A stretch of DNA of 64,000 nt from JAGVPT01 sp963772165 (GCA_963772165.1 CAVYWA010000023.1:186001-250000); one strand, 5' to 3'; shown: positions 53,203 through 62,716, numbered from the stretch's first letter. Translations and numbers: made by a program. Notes: generated by a model not told the origin, from the sequence alone.

Positions 53203-54597
53203 ATGATCACAATGAAATTTGGCGGCACTTCTGTCGGCGATCTTCAGCGGCTCCAGGAAGTTGCTGCGATTGTTCACTCGTATTTACCCCAACGGCCCGT
53301 GGTCGTTGCCTCGGCAATGGCCGGGGTAACCAATACACTCCTCGATACGGCTCAACTCGCCGTTCAACGCGATACCGACCGGGTGAAAAAAAACATCGAG
53401 GCTTTAAAAGAGAAGCATCTCGATATTGCGAACACGTTATTGAAACACGCAGTCCGGCACAAAGAGTTAATCCATCGTCATTCACAGCTTATGGACGAAT
53501 TGACGAACCTCTACCGCGGTGTCAGTTTATTGAAGGAACTGAGCGTGCGTTCGCTCGATGCCATTGCGTCGTTCGGCGAGATTCTTTCGTGTCTACAGCT
53601 CGCCGCGATATTGAGCGACCATGATATGACGGCTGAATTCGTGGACGCAAGGACAATTATTCGTACCGACAGTCATTTTGGAGAGGCAACGGTTGACTTT
53701 TCCGTGACGAACGAAAACATCAGAAAAACCCTCCAGCCGTTGATCGAGAAAAATATCGTGCCGGTCGTGACCGGATTCATCGGAAGCACCGAGGACGGTT
53801 TGACCACCACGCTCGGCCGCAGCGGCTCTGATTACACCGGATCGATTGTCGGTGCTGCGCTCGACAGCGAGGAAATTTGGATATGGACCGATGTCGACGG
53901 GGTGATGACCGCCGACCCGCGGCATGTGAAGGGGGCAAAAGTGCTGTCGGAGATCTCATACCGCGAAGCCGCAGAAATGTCCTACTTCGGCGCAAAAGTC
54001 ATCCACCCGAAGACGATGATGCCTGCCATCGAAAAAAATATTCCGATCAGGATAAAAAATACATTCAATCCATCACATCCGGGGACGTTGATTTCGCAGT
54101 CCACAAAGTCGGTTGAACGGTTTGTGAAAAACATTACGTCCATCGACAATCTGAGCCTCGTTTCGATCGAAGGGAATGGCATGGTCGGAGTTCCCGGGAT
54201 CTCCGCGCGAATATTCTCTGCGCTCGCTCGCGTTAGAGTAAATGTGATGATGATTTCGCAGGCTTCTTCCGAGCACAATGTCTGCGTTGTCATCCCTCAG
54301 AAAGATTGCGGAAAAGGCTTGAAGGAGCTTCGGAATGAATTCGAGGTCGACATCGAGAAGAAAATCGTTGACGACATCAAACTCCAGGAAAACGTCTCCA
54401 TCGTCGCCGTTGTCGGAGAGGGAATGAAGGGCATGCGCGGGATCGCGGGAAAGACTTTCACCGCCGTTGCCGATGCCAACGTCAACATTGTCGCCATTGC
54501 TCAAGGCTCGTCGGAGCTGAATATTTCGCTCGTTGTCGAGCAGGCAGAAGTTCACAAGGCGGTACAGGCAATTCATGACGCCTTCCATTTGACGTAA
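53203..54597 (+). CDS. lysC: aspartate kinase, monofunctional
   Basis: 464 residues. The amino-acid kinase domain opens TMKFGGTSVGDLQRLQEV and includes GFIGSTEDGLTTTLGRSGSD (Asp/ATP site) and WIWTDVDGVMTADPR. Two C-terminal ACT domains (VSIEGNGMVGVPGISARIF; VAVVGEGMKGMRGIAGKTF) give allosteric control. No homoserine dehydrogenase is fused. It phosphorylates aspartate. It follows the Thr attenuator and heads lysC-thrC-thrB, so threonine control of this copy is likely. Confidence 0.94.
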   Translation: MITMKFGGTSVGDLQRLQEVAAIVHSYLPQRPVVVASAMAGVTNTLLDTAQLAVQRDTDRVKKNIEALKEKHLDIANTLLKHAVRHKELIHRHSQLMDELTNLYRGVSLLKELSVRSLDAIASFGEILSCLQLAAILSDHDMTAEFVDARTIIRTDSHFGEATVDFSVTNENIRKTLQPLIEKNIVPVVTGFIGSTEDGLTTTLGRSGSDYTGSIVGAALDSEEIWIWTDVDGVMTADPRHVKGAKVLSEISYREAAEMSYFGAKVIHPKTMMPAIEKNIPIRIKNTFNPSHPGTLISQSTKSVERFVKNITSIDNLSLVSIEGNGMVGVPGISARIFSALARVRVNVMMISQASSEHNVCVVIPQKDCGKGLKELRNEFEVDIEKKIVDDIKLQENVSIVAVVGEGMKGMRGIAGKTFTAVADANVNIVAIAQGSSELNISLVVEQAEVHKAVQAIHDAFHLT

Positions 54598-54623
54598 TAT
54601 TCATTCATCGAGATACCACGACT

Positions 54624-55892
54624 ATGAAATTCTCAATTCTCAAATGCATTTCGTGCGGAAAAGAATATCCGTTGACCGAGGTCCGGTTTACGTGCGCATG
54701 CGGAAATCTTCTTGATGTCGAGCACGATTTGTCTCTCCTGAAAAAGAAGTTCCGCCTTTCGAAAAAATATTTTAATGGTAAACGATCCATCATTAATAAC
54801 CAGCCTTCAGGCGGTGTTTGGCATTTCCGCGAGCTCGTCCTGCCGTCTGTTTCCGATAAAGAAATTGTTTCTAAGCAGGAAGGAAACACACGTTTGTATT
54901 GCAGCAGGAAAATTTCTTCCTGGCTGAGTCTTCAACGGTTTTACCTCAAGCATGAAGGAGAAAACCCGACGGGGTCTTTCAAGGACAGAGGAATGACCGT
55001 TGCAACAACGCAGGCGAAGCGGCTGCATCAAAAAGCGGTTGTGTGCGCGTCGACAGGAAATACTTCCGCGTCGCTCGCAGCATACGCATCGGAGGCGGAG
55101 ATAACGGGGCTGGTGCTGATCCCCAAAGGAAATGTCGCCGTCGGAAAAATATCTCAAGCGCTCGCCTATGGAACAAAGACCCTCGTTGTCGACGGAGATT
55201 TTGATGATTGTATGCGTTTGATTTTTGAAGCACAGGAAAAATTGCAGGCCTACCCGCTGAACTCCATCAACCCATTTCGGATTGAAGGGCAAAAGACAAT
55301 TATTTGGGAAACGCTGCAACAGCTTCAGTGGAAAGTTCCCGACTGGTTTGTTTTTCCCGGCGGCAATCTCGGCAACACGAGCGCATTCGGCAAAGCACTG
55401 CATGAAGCATTGCAGCTCGGTTTAATCGAAAAGATGCCGAGGTTTGCCGTTATTCAAGCAAAAGGAGCCAGCCCGTTTTACGAAGCATATAAAAATGGAT
55501 TTAAAGAATTAAAGCCTCAGAAAGCCGAAACGATTGCAACGGCAATCAAAATCGGGAATCCGGCAAACTACACGAAAGCGATCAGGTCGCTGCAATGGAC
55601 AAACGGCATTGTTGAAAGCGTGAGCGACGAAGAAATCCTGGAAGCAAAAGCAGCGGTCGATACTGCCGGCATCGGTGCCGAACCTGCGTCGTGTGCGACG
55701 GTTGCTGGACTCAAAAAATTAATCGGCAGCGGCACGATTAAGTCCAGGGAAACCGTTGTCGGAATTCTTACCGGAAATATTTTGAAGGACCCCCAAATCA
55801 TCGTCGACTACCATATCACGAAGCGGAGTCCGCACTCAAATCCGCCGGTCGAGATCAAAGCGTCGATCGAGGAAGTGAAAAGATTCTTATAG
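54624..55892 (+). CDS. thrC: threonine synthase
   Basis: 422 residues, type with an N-terminal zinc-ribbon-like segment (CISCGKEYPL, TCACGNLLDV). The PLP Lys is in ENPTGSFKDRGMTVATTQAK, then CASTGNTSASLAAYASEA and PGGNLGNTSAFGKAL. It converts O-phosphohomoserine to threonine. It lies between aspartate kinase and homoserine kinase on the attenuated transcript. Homoserine and aspartate-semialdehyde dehydrogenase genes are not in the window. Confidence 0.95.
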   Translation: MKFSILKCISCGKEYPLTEVRFTCACGNLLDVEHDLSLLKKKFRLSKKYFNGKRSIINNQPSGGVWHFRELVLPSVSDKEIVSKQEGNTRLYCSRKISSWLSLQRFYLKHEGENPTGSFKDRGMTVATTQAKRLHQKAVVCASTGNTSASLAAYASEAEITGLVLIPKGNVAVGKISQALAYGTKTLVVDGDFDDCMRLIFEAQEKLQAYPLNSINPFRIEGQKTIIWETLQQLQWKVPDWFVFPGGNLGNTSAFGKALHEALQLGLIEKMPRFAVIQAKGASPFYEAYKNGFKELKPQKAETIATAIKIGNPANYTKAIRSLQWTNGIVESVSDEEILEAKAAVDTAGIGAEPASCATVAGLKKLIGSGTIKSRETVVGILTGNILKDPQIIVDYHITKRSPHSNPPVEIKASIEEVKRFL

Positions 55893-55923
55893 TCCGTCCC
55901 CTTAGTGTAATTTCGGTGAACCA

Positions 55924-56838
55924 ATGAAAGTGAAAATTCCAGCGTCGACTTCTAATATCGGACCCGGCTTCGACACGCTCGGGCTCGCGTTGAACCGGTA
56001 TTTACATTTGTCGGTCGAAGAAGAAGACGCTCAGGGATCGTCGATGCATATTTCTGTTGAAGGAAACGGTAAAGAGCATATTGCGACCGACAAAACGAAC
56101 CTTGTGTACCAGGGGATGGCAGCGTTGGCAAAATGCGTAGGAGGTCCGCACGAGAAAGCCTTGCAGACGATTCGTCTTCACATCAAAAATGAAATTCCAG
56201 CAAGCGGCGGACTTGGCGGCAGCGGCGCGGCGATTGCCGGCGGCGTTTTTCTTGCCAACGAAGTCCTTCGCACAAAAATGTCGCGTGAGGATATGCTGAA
56301 CATTGCCGTTTCGATCGAGGGGCATCCGGACAATGTTTCCGCTGCGATGATGGGGGGATTGACGGTCAATTGTTTCGATAACGGAAAAGTCCGGTGCCGC
56401 AGCATTAAGATCGCTGCGAAACTCTCTGTTGTTGCATGCAGCCCGAATTTCCAAGTCCTCACAAAACAAGCGAGGCAAATTCTCCCCAAAGAAGTACCGT
56501 TGAAAGATGCCGTTGTCAACATTGAAAACGTTGCATCGCTCATTGCCGCATTGATGGAGGGGGACGTTGAAGCGTTGCGGTATGTAACGGGCGACCGGCT
56601 TCATGAGCAGTACCGGGCCGCACTCATTCCAGGGTTTGAGGATGTAAAGAACGCTGCGCTTGGTGCAGGGGCGTGGTCGTTCAACATCAGCGGATCGGGT
56701 CCGACGGTGTTTTCGTTTGTAACGGATCGTGAGGAACAAATCGGCGAGGCAATGTCGAATGCTTTTTCTGCGCACGGCATTGCCTCGACGTATGAAATTA
56801 TGACCGTCGAAAATGGGGGCGCCCGAGTTATTGATTGA
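55924..56838 (+). CDS. thrB: homoserine kinase
   Basis: 304 residues, GHMP kinase: KIPASTSNIGPGFDTLGLAL at the N-terminus, the ATP loop IPASGGLGGSGAAIAGGVFL, EGHPDNVSAAMMGGLTV and a C-terminal WSFNISGSGPTVFSFV. It phosphorylates homoserine for ThrC. It is the last gene of the threonine set, 31 bases after thrC. Confidence 0.95.
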   Translation: MKVKIPASTSNIGPGFDTLGLALNRYLHLSVEEEDAQGSSMHISVEGNGKEHIATDKTNLVYQGMAALAKCVGGPHEKALQTIRLHIKNEIPASGGLGGSGAAIAGGVFLANEVLRTKMSREDMLNIAVSIEGHPDNVSAAMMGGLTVNCFDNGKVRCRSIKIAAKLSVVACSPNFQVLTKQARQILPKEVPLKDAVVNIENVASLIAALMEGDVEALRYVTGDRLHEQYRAALIPGFEDVKNAALGAGAWSFNISGSGPTVFSFVTDREEQIGEAMSNAFSAHGIASTYEIMTVENGGARVID

Positions 56839-56964
56839 GAAGCCTTCCGAAGGTTTGTGTTCAATCGTCGATCTCACCCATCATCCTCGCCTTGTTTCAC
56901 TCTAAAAAATCCGCTATCTTTCCCACGGAAATGGTTTTAATGTGCTACCAATGAACATCTGAAC

Positions 56965-58204
56965 ATGAGAAAAGTCGTCGTTACGGGCATCGGTTTGATT
57001 ACTCCGATTGGATTATCGACCGAGGAGTCATGGAAGCGGTGCGTTGCCGGCAGCTCCGGGATCGGCCCCGTTACGCGCTTTCCCGCTGAACAGTATCCTA
57101 CACGGATTGCGGGGGAGATTAAAGGGTTCGATGTAACAAAATACATCGAGCCGAAGGAAGCGCGCAGGTTCGACATCTTCAATCATTATGCGATTGGTGC
57201 TGCACTCGACGCGTTAAAAGATTCCAATTTTGAGATCACTCCCGTAAACGCGGAACGCGTCGGCATCATTATCGGCTCCGGAATCGGAGGCGTTATCAGC
57301 ATCAGCGAAACTGCAATTAACGTTTCGAAGAATGGACCGCGGTACGTGACTCCATTTTTTATCCCCGGGGCGATCATCAATATGCCGTCGGGCTATCTTG
57401 CAATCCGTACCGGCGCAAAGGGGCCGAACTATGCCGTGGTCTCAGCGTGCGCCACGGGTAACCACGCCATTGCCGACGGGTTTCATGCGATCAGGCGTGA
57501 AGAAGCCGATGTCATGATCGTCGGCGGGTCGGAAGCGTCAGTAACGGAGGTTGCGTTTGCAGGATTTTGCTCGGCGACGAGCAATGTCGAAACGGAATGA
57601 CGAGCCGGAACGTGCGTCGCGGCCGTTTGATAAGGACCGGGACGGATTTGTTTTAAGTGAAGGTGCGAGCGTTATTATTCTTGAGGAGGAAGAGCATGCC
57701 CGGCGGCGCGGCGCCCGCTTGTATGCGCGAATGCTAAGCTGCGGGATGACGGCGGATGCATACCACATTACGGCGCCTCCCGAAGACGGCGATGGTGCTC
57801 AACGAGCAATGAAGCTCGCTGTCGAGTATGCAGGACTCAAGTTGGAACAAATCGATTACATCAACGCACACGGAACATCAACCGGCCTCGGTGATATCGC
57901 CGAGACGAAGGCAGTGAAGAAAGTTTTCGGCGCGCACGCGAAAAAACTTGCGATCAGTTCAACAAAGTCGATGATCGGACACCTCCTCGGCGCTGCTGGT
58001 GCCGCGGAAGCGGCGTTCACAATTCTTGCCTTGCGCGATGGCATTCTACCCCCTACGATCAATCTGGAGAACCCCGACCCTGAGTGCGACCTTGATTACG
58101 TTCCCAACATCGCGCGGAGGAAAGATATTCGCTATGCCCTCTCCAACGGGTTTGGGTTTGGCGGGACAAATGCGACGGTGTGCTTTGAGAAAATAGATAA
58201 GTAA
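56965..58204 (+). pseudogene. fabF: fabF, beta-ketoacyl-ACP synthase II, single frameshift
   Basis: The N-terminal half (VVTGIGLITPIGLSTEESWK, active-site AVVSACATGNHAIADGFHAI with the nucleophile Cys) ends prematurely at 57600. The C-terminal half (MSKRNDEPERASRPFDKDRD, NAHGTSTGLGDIAETKAVK, SSTKSMIGHLLGAAGAAEA, SNGFGFGGTNA) continues one frame over. Deleting one base in TCGGCGACGAG (57571-57581) restores CSARAMSKRNDEPERASRPF. Cys-His-His catalytic residues are all present. It elongates acyl-ACP in fatty acid synthesis. An assembly error is a serious possibility. Confidence 0.87.
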
Positions 58205-58247
58205 AGCTTGTCACACGAAGAACACCAAGAGACACGAAGAAAAAAAT

Positions 58248-59147
58248 ATGGCAGACCAAAGAACAGTAAAAATCGGATTAGTGCAGATGAGTTGCGCGGA
58301 GAATCCGGCGGAGAATATGAAGAAAGCAATCGCCGGTATCCGCGAGGCAGCCGGAAAAGGCGCGAACATTGTGTGTTTGCAGGAATTATTCCGTTCACTC
58401 TATTTTTGTGTCAAGGAAGAGTACAAAGCGTTCGGGCTTGCGGAACCCATTCCCGGTGATTCAACGGCACAGTTTCAATCACTCGCGAAGGAACTCGGCG
58501 TTGTCATCATTGCGCCCTTGTTTGAAAAGCGGGCAGAAGGAGTCTATCACAATTCCGCCGCCGTAATCGATGCCGACGGAAAGTATCTCGGGAAGTACCG
58601 GAAGATGCACATTCCGGACGACCCGTCATTTTATGAAAAATTCTATTTCGCTCCCGGCGACCTCGGTTTTAAATCATGGAAAACAAAGTTTGGAACAATC
58701 GGTGTGCTGATTTGCTGGGATCAATGGTATCCGGAAGCGGCACGGCTGACTGCGCTCTCGGGGGCTGAAATTTTATTCTATCCCACCGCGATCGGTTGGG
58801 CAAAGGATGAAGAAGTAAAAACACGGGAGGATCAATTCCAGGCATGGCAGGTAATTCAACGGGCACACGCCGTTGCAAACGGCATTCCTGTTGTTGCCGT
58901 CAACCGTGTCGGCGCCGAAGGGAACCTTAATTTCTGGGGAGGGTCGTTTGTGGCGAACACGCTTGGCGAAATACTCCATCAATCATCACGGGACAAAGAA
59001 GAAATCAGCGTTGTCGAAGTTGACTTGAACCGCTCGAACATCACACGAACACATTGGCCGTTTCTCCGCGACAGGAGGATCGATGCGTACGGAGGGTTGA
59101 CGAGCAGGTTCCTGGATGAACAAGCAACAATCAATAATGAGCAATGA
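58248..59147 (+). CDS. aguB: N-carbamoylputrescine amidase
   Basis: 299 residues, nitrilase superfamily with the Glu-Lys-Cys triad: Glu in IVCLQELFRSLYFC, Lys in KYRKMHIPDDPSFYEKFYF, Cys in IGVLICWDQWYPEAARL. KFYFAPGDLGF and the DQWYPEAAR segment are typical of AguB. It cleaves N-carbamoylputrescine to putrescine, CO2 and ammonia. Its partner aguA lies 340 bases downstream on the same strand; the spacer holds a palindromic element. Confidence 0.93.
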   Translation: MADQRTVKIGLVQMSCAENPAENMKKAIAGIREAAGKGANIVCLQELFRSLYFCVKEEYKAFGLAEPIPGDSTAQFQSLAKELGVVIIAPLFEKRAEGVYHNSAAVIDADGKYLGKYRKMHIPDDPSFYEKFYFAPGDLGFKSWKTKFGTIGVLICWDQWYPEAARLTALSGAEILFYPTAIGWAKDEEVKTREDQFQAWQVIQRAHAVANGIPVVAVNRVGAEGNLNFWGGSFVANTLGEILHQSSRDKEEISVVEVDLNRSNITRTHWPFLRDRRIDAYGGLTSRFLDEQATINNEQ

Positions 59148-59183
59148 ACATTTTTTGGGGGGGAACAATGCTTACAAAAGATA

Positions 59184-59339
59184 GGTAGTGTTACAGTTTG
59201 GTTTCCTTTCTCAAGAAGAAGTCATTGCGAGGCGTTCTTTGCCGAAGTCCCGAAGGGATCCCGTACAGCGGGACAATCCCCATTTATTTAGGAGATTGCT
59301 TCGCTCCGCTCGCAATGACCTTCAAACTGTAACACCACC
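59184..59339. repeat. palindromic dispersed element, copy 2 (MITE-like)
   Basis: 156 bp with 17-bp terminal inverted repeats GGTAGTGTTACAGTTTG / CAAACTGTAACACCACC (16 of 17) and an inner perfect pair GTCATTGCGAG / CTCGCAATGAC. Middle part: CCCGAAGGGATCCCGTACAG. It shares ends and the TTCTCAAGAAGAAGTCATTG block with the copy at 5630-5756. It carries no ORF. It occupies the aguB-aguA spacer; the remainder of that 340-base gap is low-complexity sequence with no gene. Confidence 0.85.
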
Positions 59340-59487
59340 CAGAATTTATTACTGAAAGTTCCCATTCTTCACTTCACGAAGATGTCGATGAACTCTTAAA
59401 GATACTCTTTTCTATTGAGAACAATGCGCCTAAAATCGCTCCCGCATAAAAATTCATAGATGTTCATTGTTGATTGTTAATTGATCA

Positions 59488-60552
59488 TTGAATAAGACTC
59501 CACGACAACTCGGATACCGTTTTCCCGCGGAGTGGGAGCCCCAGGCGGCAACCTGGTTTTCCTGGCCCCACAATAGAGAAACGTGGCCGGGCAAGTTTGA
59601 GCCGATCCCTGGCGTTTTCACAAACATTGTTAAGACACTAGCGTCGTACCAGCACGTGAACATTAATGTCATCGACGATGCGATGGCCGCCGATGTCCGG
59701 TCACGGCTATTAAACGCAAAGGTCGATCCTTCGCAGTTCACACTGTTCAAAATCCCGACAAACGATTCGTGGTGTCGGGATCACGGTCCCGCCTTCGTCG
59801 TCAATCCAAACTCCCCGGAGCCGCTTGCCGTCGTCGATTGGGGGTATAACGCGTGGGGAGGGAAATATCCGCCATACGACATGGATGATATTGTGCCCTC
59901 GCGAATAGCCGAAGAGCGAAATCTTCCCGTGTTCCATCCGGGAATTATCATGGAAGGAGGGGCCATCGACGTCAACGGCAAAGGTTGTTTGCTGACGAGC
60001 AAGTCATGTTTGTTAAATCAAAATCGTAATCCCGCCCTTACCCAGGAAGAGATCGAGGAATACCTCGTGGAGTATTACAATGTCGATAAAATTCTCTGGG
60101 TCGATGAAGGAATTGCCGGAGACGATACAGACGGGCATATCGACGACTCGGCGCGATTCGTCAACCCGAATACTATTGTCGCCGTTGTTGAGAACAATCC
60201 CGCCGATGAGAACCATGCGATTCTTCAAAAGAATTTAACGGCACTGCAAGCAATGACAGACATAAAAGGGAATTCTTTTCGGATTGTCGAGCTGCCGATG
60301 CCTGCCCCTCTATTTTTCAACGGGCAGCGTTTGCCGGCAAGTTATGCAAATTTTCTTATCGCGAACAACGTCGTTCTCGTACCCATATTTCGCGATCCGA
60401 ACGATAGCACAGCGATAGAAATTTTACAGAGGGAATTTCAAGATCGAACCGTGCTCGGCATCGACTGTGTTGATCTGGCGTGGGGCCTCGGGACACTGCA
60501 TTGCATCAGCCAGCAGGAGCCGGAGATTAAGAAAGAAGAAATAAAGAGATAA
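59488..60552 (+). CDS. aguA: agmatine deiminase
   Basis: 354 residues with a TTG start fixed by the conserved N-terminus (GYRFPAEWEPQAATWFSWPH). PAD/agmatine deiminase family: NDSWCRDHGPAFVVN, EGGAIDVNGKGCLLT, DGHIDDSARFVNP and the nucleophile Cys339 in WGLGTLHCISQQEP. It converts agmatine to N-carbamoylputrescine, the AguB substrate. Together they make putrescine from arginine-derived agmatine; no arginine decarboxylase gene is present here. Confidence 0.94.
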   Translation: MNKTPRQLGYRFPAEWEPQAATWFSWPHNRETWPGKFEPIPGVFTNIVKTLASYQHVNINVIDDAMAADVRSRLLNAKVDPSQFTLFKIPTNDSWCRDHGPAFVVNPNSPEPLAVVDWGYNAWGGKYPPYDMDDIVPSRIAEERNLPVFHPGIIMEGGAIDVNGKGCLLTSKSCLLNQNRNPALTQEEIEEYLVEYYNVDKILWVDEGIAGDDTDGHIDDSARFVNPNTIVAVVENNPADENHAILQKNLTALQAMTDIKGNSFRIVELPMPAPLFFNGQRLPASYANFLIANNVVLVPIFRDPNDSTAIEILQREFQDRTVLGIDCVDLAWGLGTLHCISQQEPEIKKEEIKR

Positions 60553-60581
60553 GAGATAGTTTAAAACGAGAGGTGCATACG

Positions 60582-61290
60582 ATGCGAATTCTTATGTTTA
60601 ACTTATGGCGTAATGGAAGATGCTTTCTTTTTCTGGCAGCGCTGTTGGCTGGATGCGCTGCGAGTCAACATTTTCTTCACCCTGGAGAAAGAATAGTCTT
60701 TTTGGGAGATTCCATCACCCAGCTCGGTGTGAAACCGAACGGTTATGTAACGCTTATCCAGGATAGTCTTCAAAAAGAGCATGAAGGGAATGAATATTGA
60801 AGTGATAGGAGCAGGGGTCAGCGGGAATAAAGTTCCGGACCTGCAGAAACGGCTTCAAAGAGATGTGCTGGACAAGCACCCAACCCTGGTTGTCATCTAC
60901 ATCGGGATCAACGATGTGTGGCATTGGGTGACCCCTGGTCTGAAGGGAACGACGAAAGAAGATTTTGAATCCGGGTTGAGGAGCATCATCGCATTAATTC
61001 AAAATACAGGTGCGCGGGTGGTTCTCTGCACCCCCAGTGTGATCGGAGAAAAGAAAGACGGATCGAATCCGGAAGACCCCATGCTCGGCGAGTATTCAGA
61101 TATTAGCCGGCGTGTCGCGAAAGAAACCGGCAGCACTTTGTGCGACCTTCGTAGCGCATTTATTGGATACTTGAAAACTCACAATCCCGGCAACGAAGAA
61201 AAAGGAATACTGACCGTCGACAGAGTGCATTTAAACGATGAAGGTAATCGATTCGTTGCCGAACAGATCCTGAATACCTTGAATCAATAA
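60582..61290 (+). pseudogene. SGNH/GDSL hydrolase lipoprotein, single frameshift
   Basis: Lipoprotein signal with lipobox LAGC (FLFLAALLAGC). Block I: IVFLGDSITQLG with the nucleophile Ser. The frame breaks at 60785-60788 and continues as MNIEVIGAGVSGNKVPDLQ, then GINDVWHW (block III) and DRVHLNDEGN (block V Asp/His). One surplus G in ATGAAGGGAATG explains it. It would be a lipid-anchored periplasmic esterase or lipase. The ATG at 60582 with a GAGAGG upstream is preferred over a GTG at 60573. Confidence 0.83.
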
Positions 61291-61309
61291 TTTTGTCACA
61301 ACAAAAACG

Positions 61310-61358
61310 GAAGGCACAAGTAGTTGGCCGATGATATTGTCGGCCGGGGTATGCCTTC
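61310..61358 (+). other. two-tier hairpin in the SGNH-DinB spacer
   Basis: Outer stem GAAGGCA (61310-61316) / TGCCTTC (61352-61358), inner stem GGCCGA (61326-61331) / TCGGCC (61340-61345), with an 8-base loop and an asymmetric internal bulge. No T run follows, so it is not an ordinary terminator. It ends 15 bases before the DinB start and may be a 5' UTR structure. Confidence 0.5.
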
Positions 61359-61373
61359 AGACTGGAAAAGAAA

Positions 61374-61874
61374 ATGTATAGAACAATAAAAGATTTTACG
61401 GAAGATTGGCGCCGGGAAACGCTATCCACGTTGAGTGTCTTTCGCGCACTGAATGATACATCGCTCGGGCAAAAAGTCACGCCCGATGGGCGATCGCTCG
61501 GCTTTCTCGCCTGGCATATCACTCTTTCCCTCGGCAAAATGGGGGGACGAACGGGCTTAAATGTTGCCGGCCCGGCAGAGAATGCGCCAATGCCGAAGAG
61601 CGCGCACGATATTGCAGATGCGTACAACTCTGCCGCCCAATCCATTGCAGATCAAGCCGAAGAACGCTGGGACGACGCTGCACTCGGAGAAGAAGTAGAA
61701 ATGTTCGGTGAAAAATGGAAGCGAGGCTTTGCTCTTGCCTCCTTGCTTCGGCATCAGACTCACCATCGCGGTCAAATGACGGTGCTCATGCGTCAAGCGG
61801 GGCTTCGCGTTCCGGGTGTTTGCGGACCGGCACGGGAAGAATGGGCGGGGCTGGGAATGCCCGCAATGCCATAA
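61374..61874 (+). CDS. DinB/DfsB family protein
   Basis: 166 residues, four-helix-bundle DinB-like protein. Metal-binding His are seen in LGFLAWHITLSLG and in RHQTHHRGQMTVLMRQAG. Family members are thiol-dependent or metal-binding transferases of mostly unknown substrate. A GNAT gene follows 25 bases after the stop, so they are probably co-transcribed. The 49-nt hairpin upstream may affect translation. Confidence 0.87.
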   Translation: MYRTIKDFTEDWRRETLSTLSVFRALNDTSLGQKVTPDGRSLGFLAWHITLSLGKMGGRTGLNVAGPAENAPMPKSAHDIADAYNSAAQSIADQAEERWDDAALGEEVEMFGEKWKRGFALASLLRHQTHHRGQMTVLMRQAGLRVPGVCGPAREEWAGLGMPAMP

Positions 61875-61899
61875 GATTCCATCACAACTTTTTTCCATC

Positions 61900-62403
61900 A
61901 TGGACAATCCCATTCGTATTGAACCTGCGACCGCAGCCGATATTCCTCTGATTCACAAGTTCATAAAAGAGCTCGCAGAGTACGAGAGAATGTTGGAACA
62001 GTGCGTAGCAACGGAAGCTCTTCTCCGTGAAGCATTATTCGGGGAGAAGAAGTTCGCCGAAGTTGTCGTCGCGCACTATCACGATGAGCCCGCCGGCTTT
62101 GCACTCTTCTTCCATAATTTTTCCACATTTCTTGCCCGTCCCGGAATTTATCTCGAAGACCTTTATGTCTTTCCGCATTTGCGCGGCAAGGGAATTGGAA
62201 AAGCACTCCTTGTTTATCTGGCTCAGATCGCGAAGGAAAGAAACTGCGGCCGATTTGAATGGGCCGTACTGGATTGGAATGAACCCTCTATCGCATTCTA
62301 TAAAAAATTGGGGGCAATTCCACTCGACAACTGGACAATATTCCGCGTAACGGGGAAGGCGCTGGACGTGTTGGCAAAAGGTCCCTCCAAAACCAACGAG
62401 TAG
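61900..62403 (+). CDS. GNAT family N-acetyltransferase
   Basis: 167 residues from the ATG at 61900; the open frame begins at 61816 within dinB. GNAT fold with RIEPATAADIPLIHKFIKEL at the N-terminus, GIYLEDLYVFPHLRGKGIGK (acetyl-CoA-binding R-G-K-G-I-G-K loop) and WNEPSIAFYKKLGAIPLD. It resembles the spermidine/diamine and thialysine acetyltransferase group (SAT-like), which is suggestive given the putrescine genes nearby, but the substrate is not provable. Confidence 0.88.
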   Translation: MDNPIRIEPATAADIPLIHKFIKELAEYERMLEQCVATEALLREALFGEKKFAEVVVAHYHDEPAGFALFFHNFSTFLARPGIYLEDLYVFPHLRGKGIGKALLVYLAQIAKERNCGRFEWAVLDWNEPSIAFYKKLGAIPLDNWTIFRVTGKALDVLAKGPSKTNE

Positions 62404-62574
62404 ATAATTTCTGCGGAAATGTCCATTCAGTGAAACATTGTTTCTACAATCCCGTATATCCCATTGCTTTAATCCTTCTGTAAAAGATTAGATATTAGTA
62501 TAACTCATTTAAATTTAACACATTATATCAAAATCGTACAATGCAGAATTTTTTTCGAAAAACAGATTTTTTTG

Positions 62575-62603
62575 TTGACAACGTAACAGTGTTCTGTTAT
62601 ATT
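62575..62603 (+). promoter_or_regulatory. strong sigma-70-type promoter upstream of the methyltransferase
   Basis: TTGACA (62575-62580), 17-base spacer, TATATT (62598-62603). The preceding 170 bases are AT-rich and hold no gene. A transcript would carry a leader of about 105 bases before the ATG at 62717. Confidence 0.75.
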
Positions 62604-62716
62604 ACCATCAGCTTGAGGATGTCACCAACTAGGGATTAGCGGAGTGAATTTAGAATAGCTTCACATAGAAGCAGATTAGCAGATAAAAGTTTAGCAAACG
62701 GGGAAGGATTATTTGT

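Noticed and set aside
25154..60788. Programmed +1 frameshifting as the cause of the six broken genes
   Set aside because: The six junctions share no slippery heptamer, rare codon or stop-codon context, and the families concerned are not known to use recoding.
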